Shown: in pieces, positions 33,701 to 43,223 of the stretch
Numbering within the stretch: the first letter of the stretch is position 1
Layout of the letters: each line of letters starts with the position of its first letter
From: Trichostrongylus colubriformis
Taxonomy: Eukaryota; Nematoda; Chromadorea; Rhabditida; Trichostrongylidae
Length of the DNA stretch: 64,000 nucleotides
Assembly: GCA_963978905.1 (NCBI GenBank)
Contig: OZ022256.1
Location: 35,946,001-36,010,000, forward strand
Reading direction: 5' to 3'
Program-made: the position numbers and the translations under genes
Notes under the pieces: generated by a model
Database searches by the model: none
The model's input: the letters and a program-made list of their open reading frames with translations, nothing else
Told to the model about the DNA's origin: nothing

Positions 33701-36700
33701 TAAAATCGTAATTGTGGATGGGTTAATCCTCTATTAGGTGTATGCAGAATAAATAGCCAAAACAGACCCTCTTTTTTCATACGCCATAACTTTGCTCAGA
33801 CATAATTATTTGCCGAAATAAAAACCATTCGAATCTAAGCAACTTTGCCAACGATCTGGTAAATAAAATATGCCATCATGATAGAATTCTGGATTGCGAG
33901 GATTAATAAAGTCAACAATATCATTTTCAACCGGCATCGTATCGGCGAACTCCTTCTGACGCAGGTTTGCACGAGAACCCGGAAAAAGTGGTAATCCGTT
34001 GGGGATAGGTCTGGGGAATAGGGTGAGGGATAGTCTCGATGCCTAACTGCATCAGTTTTTGCTGGCTGCGCAAAACAACGTAAAACCACACACTTCGCAA
34101 GTCACCAGGCAAAAACTGATGCAGTCAGGTATCGAGACACTTTCTCACCCCCTCCCCCCTATTTCCCAGACCTATCCCTAACGGATTATCACTTTTTTCC
34201 GGGTTTTCGATGCAAACCTGCGTCAGAAGGAGTTCGCCGATACGATGCAGGTTGAAAATGATATTGTTGACTTCATTAGTTCTTGCAGGCATATTTTCCA
34301 ACCAGGTCGCTGGCAAAGTTGTGTAGATGAATGGTTTTTACTTCGCCAAACAAAGTTGTGTCTGCGCGAAGTTATGGAGTTTTGAAAAGAGAGGGTCTGT
34401 TTTGGCCATTTATTCTGCATACAGCCAATACATCGCTTGCTACTACTATACGACCGCTATAGCAAAAACGTCTAATGCATGGGGCAACGTTTTTGTTTAT
34501 GCTCTGATATCACTGACCAATGTATCGACCGCTAAATTGCCTAGAACTCCAAAAAATGGTGCACGTCTGTTGATCTGCGATCTTCGTTGATAATCATGAT
34601 ACGACCTATATTTGTGATAGGAAAGCGAGCGATTTACTCGGAATCATTTTCTAATGCGGTACTGGCAACAATACTTGGTATTGACCGCTAGACTGCGTAA
34701 AATTTCAAATGGTTAAGCATGTTTATGAAAAGGATAAACATCGATACTTGGCATATGGATCTGCCATCAAAATGTGGGAATTATATGCTCAGCAAGTGAA
34801 GAAGCAAGTGAAGCACGTAAATTGTTACCAGTCGATGCAGTTTAATACAAAACTATAAAACTATAAATCTCTTAACATTCAAACTCCCATTGATGACCAT
34901 TTCGGCTGAACCAGTTGGCTGGCGCACACTACTGCGCGCGACATGTCGATGACGTGCAAAGTGGGTTCAATGCAAAACGACTGAAGTATATTGATACCGC
35001 ACTGCTTTTGTTTTTATCACGCCATCTTCTCTGGTTTTTCCAATTCATTAGCTCAACTTAAAGTAGAGGAAAGGAAATTTCCACTCAATTCCGTACACAA
35101 CTGTGGTTGTGTTGATCAAACCTTATTTGCACATTATCGCCATGAATCGCGCGTAGTAGTGTGCGCCAGCCAAATGGTAAGCATATAACTCACATATAAA
35201 TTTGCCCAAACGCCCGACTCTGGGCTGTGGTTTCCTCAAAGTTGAAAGTCAGAAAGACTTCACTTTTTGGGGTTTTTGAAGGTTATGTTGATTTTTCCCA
35301 CTTATTCATTCCTCGGCATCCACACATATTAGGTTGTAAGGAAAGTCTTGGCCGGTTTTTGTAAATCCAACTTCGGGGGATCATAACTCGGCTCAGAGTG
35401 CATCTATTCTCACAGAATGAGCACCATTCCATTTGCTACATTCTTGGAAACATCATGCATATCTACATACTCCAATTTGATAAAGGGCTGATGTTTATAT
35501 TGCGCGAAATGAAAAAAGTCGGCTTCAAATGCCACCATTTCTGAACACACTGCCACTGAAGGAGCTGTCCAGACGTTTGGGAAAGTAGGGCTTAGTTAGC
35601 GCTAGATTTGATGAATATGATGGACAAGTGAACGCTTCAGCCAGCAACTGCTTCAATTACTGAAAGAGGATAAGTGAAAAATGCGCTTGCGCGTAACTGC
35701 CGTGAGGGGTCTCGCGGCACCCATTTTTTGAATTTTTCCAGACAAAGGCTACTTGAGGTGGTCATCTAAGTTTGCTTGTTAAGGGCCAGTACTTGTGGTA
35801 CTTGCAAAGGATATCCTTTACAAATATGGACGCTCATCGCCTTCTGCTGTTTTAGTTAAAGCGATTTGATCAATTGAAAATCCAAGCAGCTCGTTCTCAT
35901 TTCTGCACTTCTGAAACCCAGGACAAAGTGTTCCAGCCAATGCTTCACCCCCTTCTCTTGCGGTATTCACATTTGTGGTCCTCTTCACTGGGACTCGGCT
36001 AAACAAGATTTCGTGAAGTGAAGTCATTTCAAAAGTGCCATTTTCGCAGTAATTCAAAATCTCCCCAAATAATTCGAAAACTTCGTGGCATTCCAAATAA
36101 AACATATATTTAGAAAGAGCAACTTCTTGTCTATCTAAGGAGCACAATATGTCAGCTGATTCATGGTGATGTGCTCTGATATTTGAATTTATCTGTGAAC
36201 GCGATAAAGCGGCCAGAACTTTCCTTACAACCTGATATTTACTGAGTGCAATCGCATCCGAAGATCATCGTGAATTGCCTTAAACTTCAGTGGGCATATA
36301 TAAAAACTGAGCTCCCACACTGTAATGCCACGTTTTCATCGCTGTCACTTGTTTTTTCCAGAAGAAGGAAGAAAGGAGGGTAGTACCACCCAGAAGGGGT
36401 ATGGACATGATTTCAGCGAAGAGGCAGAGAGGACTGAAACTCTTCAAGGTTAGCGCTCAAGGTCTATTCTCTCTTGCAAGTGATTGATCAGCGTCGAATG
36501 CTTTACTCTTTAACGTTATTTTCAGATATGACAGAACGAAGTCAGGGCACTACTCGAGGTAGTTTCGATTCCAGAGGAGGGTCAACATCGGAAAAGGCAG
36601 GGTATTCTCAAGGTCAGTGACAAAATCAGATAAACTATGATGTGCTTTTCAAGGTTCGAAGTAAATTCATTAATTTGCAGATTTCGAGGGAAGGTGAAAC

Positions 36701-39700
36701 TATGCTTATCATTTGCATTGTTCAGACCACGGGTGGAGAGGAGACACCACTCCAACAGAGGAAGTTGAACCTGACTTCAGTGAAGAGCCGTCATCTCGAG
36801 TGACGAATGGTCCCCAAGGTAAGAGATGAACTCATTTGGTTTGGACTCACCAGGAGTGTGAAGTTCTTGTTGTCATTTCTATTGTTAAGAAAAAGAGACA
36901 ACTAAGAAGGACAGCGTTCTTACGGTGGAAAGTGAAACACATCCCAGTGAAGAGCCGTCATCACGAATGACGAATGCTCCCCAAGGTAAGAGATAAACTC
37001 AGTTGGTTTGGACTCACCAGGAGTGTAAAGTTCTTGTTGTCATTTCTGTTGTTAAGACAAAGAGACGACGAAGGAGGACAGCGTTCCTACGGTGGAAAGT
37101 GAAACTCATCCCAGTGAAGAGCCGTCATCACGAATGACGAATGCTCCCCAAGGTAAGAGATAAACTCAGTTGGTTTGGACTCACCAGGAGTGTAAACTTC
37201 TTGTTGTCATTTCTGTTGTTAAGTCAAAGAGACAACTAAGGAGGACAGCGTTCCTACGGTGGAAAGTGAAACTCATCCCAGTGAACAGCCTTCATCTCAG
37301 AAGACTGAAACTCCTCCAGGTCAGCGCCAAGCAAGATAAGATGAGAAATTCGGAAGATCACATTCGGTTAGGAACGTCATTTACATTGTTTAGACGGAGA
37401 AGGGCGGACAACGAATGGCATTCCCACGAGTGGAAAGGGGGTGGATCCCGAGGAAGAGACGACTACAGAAATAGCGGAAGTAACTCAAGGTCAGTGGATC
37501 AAATAAATTCTCTTCCACGAAGGGGATAAGCCAAGATTGGAAAAAACTCAGTACCCGGTTTCCCCGAAATGGCAACAGTGAACTTTTAAATATTAAAAGC
37601 CTTCAAAAGCTAGTGAGTAACGACGAATCTGATGGCTATCGGAAGTGAAGTTTTTGGCAGGGTCAGCGTTAAAAAGAAACTCGGCATACACTGATGAAAC
37701 GTTTACTGAGCTCAGCAGCTCATTGCGAACAGGGATCTTAATACCATCCAAAAATAACGTCTTCTCTGGAATGCTGATTATTTGCCTCCCTCAGCTAAGA
37801 GTTAGTAAAGATCAAGGGAAGTCATTGGAATTCCACTTGCGCTGCTATGTAGAAATACACGTGCCGTATCACCGTACCCGTGTCGGGATGCGACTTTTGA
37901 GGTACACGGGGATGTTGAAGCTATTAGGTCGTTCGGAAATTTCCTGCTGCTTTCGACCTCTAACTACAAATGAGCATATCTTGGCTCATACGAAATTTCT
38001 TTCAATCGAATTACGAACGTTACCAGAAGCGGTTCGACCTCTCATGGAATTCAGAGTTGAGACCTGGATGGATCCACAGAGATTCGATTGCTGATTGTAA
38101 CTGTGAACAACAAAATTGCAAAAAAAAAAAAACATTCTGAAGCGTGTTAGGAGAAGTCGAAGTTTGTTTGCGATGCCTCACTGGCGAGGCAGTCATCAGC
38201 AAGGTTAGCGCTAAGGCTGCGTTCATACTTTGCGCACCGACTGTGACGGCGGCACAGTATAATGTTGTGGCGAGTACCCACGAATTCGAATTCCTATCCT
38301 GGCATAGTGCCGAACCTCGCATGATGGTCATGGCGAGAGCTCACGATTTAACTGGAAATTCATATGTCACGTCGCAGCAAAGCTGGGGTCGATTTCTGCA
38401 GGAGATGTGGGGGCTGGGACGGGGACACTAACGGTGGGTGATTCAATTTGATAACAGTTGCTGAGGGCTGATAAAAGTAACAGAAGGCAAAAGTCGCCAA
38501 ATCTGTCTCGCTTTCGCTTCGACTTCGAAGCGTTGACACTCCCAGATCTATTGCTGAGAGTAGCACGAGGACATCAACGGTAGGTGATCCAACATGGTAA
38601 CTGTTGATAAGATAAGGAACCCCAGAAGGCCAAATCTGTTCTGCTGCTTCGGCTGACATTGGGGAAATACGATAACTTTAATGGTGGCTGATGGAGTCTG
38701 ATAACGACTAATAGAGGCTGATAAGAGCCATTACCAGTTTGAAGGATGAAATCGAGTACACTGGTGACTACAACAATACAACCGCTATAGTTGAGGTTTC
38801 CGTTGCGCAGTGACACTGGATGAGCATGCTTCTAAGTAACGGCGTATGTGTTTAATACTACATGAGTGATTAAGTTGCGATCTAGATTTCAAATATCACA
38901 AACAAGTGAATCACTTTCTGATGCTTACTAGTACGAATATAAGCATATACACCGCTATACTATTTGAAATTCTGAACAGTGGTGCATCATCAGGATAATT
39001 ATAAGTACCTATGAATAATGGTAACTAGCCACTGGCTCTGGCTCTACTATTGACATTTAGATTTAGAAGTTAGTGTGTCAACGAATTGCTCCCAATCGAT
39101 GCAGCCAAATACCAATCTATCAAACGGAAAACTATCGAAACTTCCAGTAGTGACCTGTACCAAGTGTTGAATGATCAGAGGGTCACCAAACTTTGCTCTT
39201 GATCCGACATCATTTGTAGTTATGGGTATCAACTGCTAAATCATCTGAGCGTGCGAAAGTAGCAGGTGTTATGTGCAGTAATAAGTGGCTGACTTATCAA
39301 ACAACAATGTAGCCTAACTAAATGCTCAGTAAGTAAGTATGGTCAGTATTTCGAAAGAAGTAGGAACGTTTCGATCGCAAAACTTCGTAAAATTCCGAAT
39401 AGTGATAGGTGTTTGTGAAGATATTGGCTGAGCTAGCGGTCAGTACTGTGCTTGATACCGTGTGGAATTTTGCGACACGGACATCCTTGATATTCATTGG
39501 CCAGATCGGCTTTTTCAAAACTACCAAATTTCACCAGACGATTTGCGCAGTACCGTGCGATAGCTCAACTGGTAACAATAAGATCCGCCAGTAAAATCGT
39601 GAAGATTTGAGTAATGTTGAAGTTATAATAAAGTGGCGGTGCAAATGACGGGTGCAAGTATGTACTAGTACAAGGAAACGTTCAGTAGTGAAAGAGAAGT

Positions 39701-42700
39701 GCTAACTGAAGATAAACACAAATTCAAAAAAAAATCCACATGAGGAGAACAAACCACCCAAACTCCATCTACAATCGGGACACTACCACTCACCCAAGGT
39801 GACCGTTCTGACTCAGCGGTAACTGTGCTGCTGACAAAGTGATTCGCCAATTAGGCATCACAGGAGAAGCTTTGACCCCTCCTAACTCGCTTCAGAATCG
39901 CGTTTTGCAATTCTGGATTTCACAGTTATAATCACTATTCGGATCTCCATCAATCCATCTAGGTTTCAATTCAAAGTTCCACGGCAAATTGAACTCCTTC
40001 CCAAGTAATACCTTAGAACTGTGGGGACCTTGACGATGGATGGGCATGCATAAAGGTCATATTCTGCCGCGGTCCCACTGTTGCTAGCAGGACCCTATTT
40101 TTCGGTGACCTTCCAGCGACCCACTACTGTCTTCCATATGTATGCTTTGAAATCATGGACATCAGCTCAAGTGAGCGTTGCTCCTTACGATGTCTACAGA
40201 AGGCCGAAAAAAAAGAATTTTTTTTCTCTACTTTCAACCCTACATTAGTCGAACTTCAGCAAATTCTGACTAGGTATTTCCTTCCCTAAAGTCAATGAAT
40301 ACCTTCCACTATCACTTAACTCCGTAACAGCCTTTCGCACAGGCAGGATCGGCAGCTTCTTGTGCGTGAACATGATGTGTCACCTGAACTCGGCAAAATC
40401 CTAGGTTTTGCCTCCTCGTTCACAACCTTGCTGAGGTCGGTTCACCCTGGGTAACTGAGGAGATTCTTATTGGGATGTCCTTAAACAATCTGTTTTCACC
40501 GGGTTCCCAACATCCTTCGTTCCTAAGAGCCAGAAGGTGCCATTACCGCTGAAACCTCTTGCGAGGGGTCTGACAATGAGTAATGAGAAATGACACTTCA
40601 GATCATAGCAGCGTTGTCCGAGCAGCAAGAGCTCTGTGACTTCCACCAACCTGAGGTCCAATCTTAAGTGAACCTTGATACCGTAGGTCCTCTGAAGCTC
40701 GAATGCGCAAACTTAAGGTTGCGTATTTTGATAAAGGTGAAAGTAGTGAGCCTCAACTTGCTCCTGTTTCTAGAAGAACGTTTCGGGAAGATTTCGCCCC
40801 AGTTCTTTGATCTCTATAGTTTCCCTATGTTTATTGTACTTGGCGGATGTGAGCCGTGAACAGAACTACATTTTTTGACACCCCCTGTAATTCCACGACA
40901 TCAATAGAATCGTGGAATATAGCACCCATTGGAATGGCTTGCTACTGTTCGAAATTGACAACTGGACCTTCAATTTGTGCTCAACACGTCAACGTCGATG
41001 TTGGTCAATGTTGTCCGACAGCCATTCTCTCCCTTGGAACGATGTCAGACACTGTTGACTTACGCTGCCGGAAGTTAGCCGAATCACATCGAATTTCCAC
41101 CTTTGTTTCATCGATAGTTCTGAGGGCTTGACATTCTCGATTTAGCTTCCATTTTTATGAGGTCCTGGTTTCAAACATGAACCACCAACTACTAAATCGG
41201 AGTACCACCACATATCAAAAATAACAAATCAAAAGTGCTGGAGAGGCCGGGTCGACAGGAGAACGCGCAGTGACGAGAACAAATTTATTTTGAATTGTTC
41301 CGCTTCGTTTCTTTACCCGTTCCAAATTTTGACCCAAATTATTTATTATCGAAAATCAGCAATGTGCAGGGCACTTTGGTTAGAACATGTCGACACTAGT
41401 AATGATCGTTGTTAGTCACGGGACAAACGTCCGTGTTCCCGTCAAGTGAAGGTGCTCTTATCGTCAGCGTGATAATAGCTCGCTGAAGTATTAGGGTGTC
41501 CGAGAGGTTCTGAGAAAATTCGGTCATTTTATTCAACACATATTAACAACAATAAAAACGAAAAATCAGTAATCAAGATAGTGGCCCTTCTTAGCCACGA
41601 CTTCTCTCCACCGATTGGGCAGTGCATCGATACCTTCCTTCCAGAAGGAGGCAGGCCGGGACGCAATCCATTCGTCGACCATACGCTTGACATCCTGATG
41701 GTTCTTGAACATCTTGCCCGTAGCGTAAGCCTGGAGACTCCTGAATGCATGGTAATCACAAGGGCTAAGGTCAGGTGAATACGGAGGATGTGGTAGCCAT
41801 TCGATTCCCAAACTCTCCAGCTCGTCCCTTGTCGACTTCGCATGATGGGGTCGGGCGTTGTCCATGACGATGTGAAACTTGCCTCGGAATTTATGGGAAA
41901 GTGGAGCTCGGGACACCAGCTCTCGTAGTTGTTCACAGAATACCGATGATGAGACAGTAGTACCCTCATGAAGTATCTCGTAGTAAACGCAGCCGGTGGA
42001 GCAGAAAAAAAACGAGAGCAAGTCCTTCTTGGTGTGGGAGCTTCGCTTTGCAACGGGGTCCGGCTTTTGACCCGACGGCAACCACTCCAATTTCCTATCC
42101 GGATTTTCGTACGAGATCCACTTTTCATCCTGAGCGATTATGAACCTCACCCAAGTCGTCGTTCGTTCTCGATCGAGGAGCTTCTGGCATACGTCGACCC
42201 TCACCGCACGCTCCCTCGCGGTAAGAGACCGCGGAATAATTCCGGGCAGAGCCGCGCGGAAGCCGTTCCTTTTCAGAATGCCGTGAATAGTGGATCGAGA
42301 AGTAGAAGTCTTCCTCTCTAACTCCCTCAGACTTTGGGCAGGATTGGTCCTCACAGAAGCTAGAACGATGTCAGTGTTGGAAGAGGAAGGGCGTCCGCAT
42401 CGAGGTGCTTCATCGAGGCTAAAGTCTCCCATTGCAAAGCGATCGTACCATCTGTAGCAGGTGGCAAGAGAGGGCGCATTGCCACCCATCGACGACAGCA
42501 ACTCGTTCCTCGCTTGAGTGGCGGAGCGGCCGGAACGGTAAAGATGAAGTAGGATACGTCGAGTATCGTGTCTGTCGCACATTATTCGATTGATGACAAC
42601 AAAGGCTAATGATGAAATGTAAAATCGATCAGCTGCTGATTTGATCTACAGATCATCCTCTATCTTTCCATGTTTTGATCTACACATTTGCTCTTGGCCC

Positions 42701-42932
42701 TCGCGCGCTACGCTTTTTCAAAGTGAGGCGGCGAAATTTTCTCAAAACTTTCCGGACACCCTAATAAAATAAGAATAGTTGAGAATGCAGAAACTTTGCT
42801 ACTCGAAACTTCGAGGTTTTTTCTCAGCGAGCACTCATAGAATAATTTTTTTCAGGAGCTACAACTCAAGTAGCCGACAACTCTTCACTGGAAAACAACG
42901 GTCTCCTTTTAGGTGAATCCAGTTTAGAGTAA
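27793..42932 (+). CDS. Unrecognised gene made of symmetric phase-1 cassette exons
   Basis: Proposed exons: 27793-27846, 27916-28008, 28091-28189, 36362-36448, 36526-36612, 36726-36818, 36890-36985, 37057-37152, 37224-37319, 37394-37489 and 42856-42932 (stop TAA). Upstream exons may be missing. Every internal exon starts with two bases and ends with one base of a split codon, so all have lengths divisible by three (54-99 nt). Acceptors are cag/tag/aag and donors are mostly CAAG|GT. Exons usually end with Gln before the join (EATQ, AATQ, TLQ, YSQ, GPQ, APQ, VTQ). The product is rich in Ser, Thr and Glu, with no Cys in the array and no recognised domain, and looks disordered. The 8.2-kb intron 3 and 5.4-kb intron 10 are filled with transposons. 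The terminal codons overlap ATTAAA. The function is unknown. Symmetric cassettes would allow free exon skipping, an inference that transcripts must test. Confidence 0.6.
28393..28791. mobile_element. hAT-like MITE with GGTGCTAAGG termini and tRNA-like segment
   Basis: ggtgctaaggtagttgggag at the left and ccccaactaccttagcacc at the right are reverse complements. The word gccttttt flanks both ends, giving an 8-bp duplication as for hAT elements. A central hairpin (gcctaagcctaggggaaggg with ctccaaggcttaggc, 28585-28633) and a minus-strand tRNA-like piece (B box gggttcgaattctgc near 28690, gctagagcgc upstream) lie inside. It sits in intron 3 of the cassette-exon gene. Confidence 0.65.
29036..29326 (-). 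repeat. 3' LTR of the BEL/Pao element
   Basis: About 291 bp, matching 32570-32858 almost base for base except for single-base differences and a replaced segment at 29209-29220 (atcagcgaggtc here). On the element's strand it begins TGTTCTGGCAATCCGCC and ends CACCACA. On the opposite strand, 29150-29167 (ggtggtcagtggtagaat) matches the D-arm of tRNA-Gly with one missing base. Confidence 0.85.
29742..31016 (-). mobile_element. Full-length but decayed mariner inserted in BEL/Pao gag
   Basis: The 1275-bp element has termini ttaggttgtccgaaaagtaa (left) and the reverse complement at the right, identical for about 30 bp, with TA duplications at 29740-29741 and 31017-31018. The length is that of a complete mariner. 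It is inserted in the gag frame of the surrounding LTR element, so it is the younger insertion. Its termini differ from those of 41491-42764 and 7851-8754. Confidence 0.9.
29816..30838 (-). pseudogene. Mariner transposase pseudogene, DD34D motifs present
   Basis: The reading starts MDEKKKLYRAALLLHYRSGK and ends EHNGEYYSK, giving about 340 codons, normal for mariner. Catalytic blocks are present: IVTMDEKYCVYDN (first Asp), LLLMDNARPHTSK (second) and PHPPYSPDLAPSDFH (third), with 34 residues between the second and third Asp. A stop replaces the expected Trp in the CFR-x-YGKFD motif near 30698. Two compensating frameshifts (about 30320 and 30120) put the segment LLPFWWGIKGPVFWELVP out of frame. 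It is therefore inactive. Confidence 0.85.
32553..32564 (-). promoter_or_regulatory. Primer-binding site matching tRNA-Gly
   Basis: Five bases inside the 5' LTR, the element strand reads TGGTGCATCGGC. Its complement, gccgatgcacca on the plus strand, is exactly the conserved 3' end of animal tRNA-Gly(GCC), including the CCA. Such a site primes minus-strand DNA synthesis in LTR retroelements. The match is 12 of 12. Confidence 0.75.
32570..32858 (-). repeat. 5' LTR of the BEL/Pao element
   Basis: About 289 bp, the partner of 29036-29326. The high identity of the two LTRs implies fairly recent insertion. The main difference is the replacement at about 32744-32751 (atgcaaca). It is followed on its outer side by the second copy of the ctctc duplication. 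Confidence 0.85.
32864..33290. repeat. Half copy of the 2810-3082 foldback plus unassigned sequence
   Basis: gatggcgccgcgagtgcgac and cgaaaattcgacttaagg match the right arm of the foldback at 2810-3082. The rest to 33290 shows nothing recognised. Confidence 0.45.
33290..33720. repeat. Degenerate ~115-bp tandem repeat array
   Basis: Repeated pieces 'gataagggctgataaggagc', 'gataagatttgataaggtgc' and 'gataacggctctaggggctg' alternate with 'tgagacggggacggtaatag' and tttcgcctttcgc blocks. This is the reverse orientation of the repeat at 5380-5850. Another copy is at 38430-38740. Confidence 0.6.
33734..34428. mobile_element. Foldback of two mariner 3' ends
   Basis: The 695-bp palindrome starts ttaggtgtatgcagaataaa and its other end has the complement (tttattctgcatacagccaa), with TA on both sides. 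Each arm contains the decayed C-terminal part of a mariner transposase pointing outward: on the minus strand of the left arm PYSPDLSPTDYHFFR is readable, and the same region is visible, more degraded, on the plus strand of the right arm. It is therefore an inverted duplication of the 3' half of a mariner, and a fourth mariner lineage in the window by its termini. Confidence 0.75.
34911..35176. mobile_element. MITE with TGGCTGGCGCACACTACT termini
   Basis: ccagttggctggcgcacact (left) and agtgtgcgccagccaaatgg (right) are reverse complements with one or two changes. The pairing extends inward across 'cgcgcgacatgtcgatgacg'/'cgccatgaatcgcgcg' to gtgcaaa. No open frame. It lies in intron 3 of the cassette-exon gene. 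Confidence 0.7.
35329..36235 (-). mobile_element. Mariner/Tc1-type element carrying an unrecognised ORF
   Basis: The termini ttaggttgtaaggaaagtc (left) and tcaggttgtaaggaaagtt (right, reverse complement) define a 907-bp element flanked by TA duplications (35327-35328, 36236-36237). The termini are mariner-like. The element encodes no recognisable transposase. Instead a minus-strand frame occupies its right part (next entry). Confidence 0.75.
35818..36147 (-). CDS. 109-codon unrecognised frame inside a mariner-like element
   Basis: The frame reads MCSLDRQEVALSKYMFYLEC, then HEVFELFGEILNYCENGTFE, and later TLCPGFQKCRNENELLGFSI and ends GDERPYL. It stays open upstream of this Met almost to the element end (AHHHESADIL precedes it). 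It has five Cys and balanced composition, unlike the surrounding non-coding DNA, but no DD34D motif and no family I recognise. It could be a captured host exon, a rearranged transposase piece or a chance frame. Confidence 0.35.
   Translation of the reverse strand: MCSLDRQEVALSKYMFYLECHEVFELFGEILNYCENGTFEMTSLHEILFSRVPVKRTTNVNTAREGGEALAGTLCPGFQKCRNENELLGFSIDQIALTKTAEGDERPYL
36294..36301 (+). promoter_or_regulatory. Possible TATA element before the exon array
   Basis: catatataaaaactgagc lies about 65 bp before the acceptor of the exon at 36362. It may mark an internal promoter for the array, but exons with the same phase and style exist upstream at 27.8-28.2 kb, so this could be coincidence. 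Confidence 0.2.
36726..37319 (+). repeat. Tandem exon-intron duplication, 167-bp unit
   Basis: The unit is one 96-bp exon plus one 71-bp intron. Copies start at 36890, 37057 and 37224, and the exon at 36726-36818 (93 bp) with its 71-bp intron is a more diverged first copy. The last three exons share nearly all bases, encoding KETTKEDSVPTVESETHPSE with a few changes. The introns are also near-identical (gttggtttggactcaccagg, gtgtaaagttcttgttgtca). The near-identity of introns as well as exons shows recent unequal duplication. Confidence 0.9.
38036..40010. mobile_element. Family D foldback, copy 1
   Basis: The left arm (ctcatggaattcagagttga... 'cattctgaagcgtgttagga') is complementary to the right arm (near 39873-39985: tcctaactcgcttcagaatc, 'caattcaaagttccacggca'). 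The same arms flank the foldback in GST intron 1 at 53230-54485. The loop contains the 115-bp repeat (38430-38740), a half family G element (38205-38345) and unassigned low-complexity sequence. An open frame at 37645-38094 overlaps the left edge and is not supported as a gene. Confidence 0.6.
40010..41485. other. Intronic stretch, nothing recognised
   Basis: This is part of the last large intron of the cassette-exon gene. A short palindrome (attccacgacatcaatagaatcgtggaat, near 40891) was noted. No exon consistent with phase 1 was found. Confidence 0.35.
41491..42764 (-). mobile_element. Complete mariner with intact transposase
   Basis: The 1274-bp element has termini ttagggtgtccgagaggttc (left) and ttagggtgtccggaaagttt (right, reverse complement), about 30 bp with few mismatches, and TA duplications at 41489-41490 and 42765-42766. 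It lies in the last intron of the cassette-exon gene, antisense to it. Its transposase frame is uninterrupted. Confidence 0.92.
41566..42582 (-). CDS. Mariner transposase, 338 residues, uninterrupted
   Basis: It catalyses cut-and-paste transposition at TA sites. The N-terminal half has two helix-turn-helix regions (about residues 8-55, RRILLHLYRSGRSATQARNE, and about 85-115, SLRELERKTSTSRSTIHGIL) joined by a GRP AT-hook-like motif (RCGRPSSS). The catalytic half keeps all three aspartates: FIIAQDEKWISYEN, FHIVMDNARPHH and PHPPYSPDLSPCDYH. There are 34 residues between the second and third, so it is DD34D. The usual WVPHEL linker motif reads GIIPRSLT here. The length is normal for mariner (about 340-350) and the start codon is the first Met after the terminus. 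No stop or frameshift is visible, so it may be recently active. Confidence 0.92.
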   Translation of the reverse strand: MCDRHDTRRILLHLYRSGRSATQARNELLSSMGGNAPSLATCYRWYDRFAMGDFSLDEAPRCGRPSSSNTDIVLASVRTNPAQSLRELERKTSTSRSTIHGILKRNGFRAALPGIIPRSLTARERAVRVDVCQKLLDRERTTTWVRFIIAQDEKWISYENPDRKLEWLPSGQKPDPVAKRSSHTKKDLLSFFFCSTGCVYYEILHEGTTVSSSVFCEQLRELVSRAPLSHKFRGKFHIVMDNARPHHAKSTRDELESLGIEWLPHPPYSPDLSPCDYHAFRSLQAYATGKMFKNHQDVKRMVDEWIASRPASFWKEGIDALPNRWREVVAKKGHYLDY

Positions 42933-43223
42933 TTAAAACTTGATGTGGTATGTGACACGTACATGGGCGGTAGCGTTAGACACACATGTCTTTCTGGCGG
43001 TCACTTACGTAGCACGTTGCACAAAACAACGCGCTAGAACGCATGTTGCTTTACTTTGAAAGCTCCAGATAGGGAGAATTCTGTTTATCTTTGTTCAGTG
43101 AATGTGGACGTGCTGCCAGGGGAAGGATGTGGGTCGAAGTGCCGTTTGCAATGGGAATATTCCAGTGATAGGGCTCAGGACGCCATTCACTAATCTGCAT
43201 TCCATATATGCTGCGGGTCTCTA

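Noticed and set aside
36613..36725. Extra mini-exon after a cag at about 36680 (atttcgagggaag before gtgaaa)
   Set aside because: Its length is not divisible by three and reading through gives a stop, so it would break the phase-1 pattern. It may be a dead cassette.
37645..38094. 149-codon open frame in the last large intron of the cassette-exon gene
   Set aside because: No domain, no splice context, and its 3' part is the arm of a foldback element with a partner at about 39870-39985.
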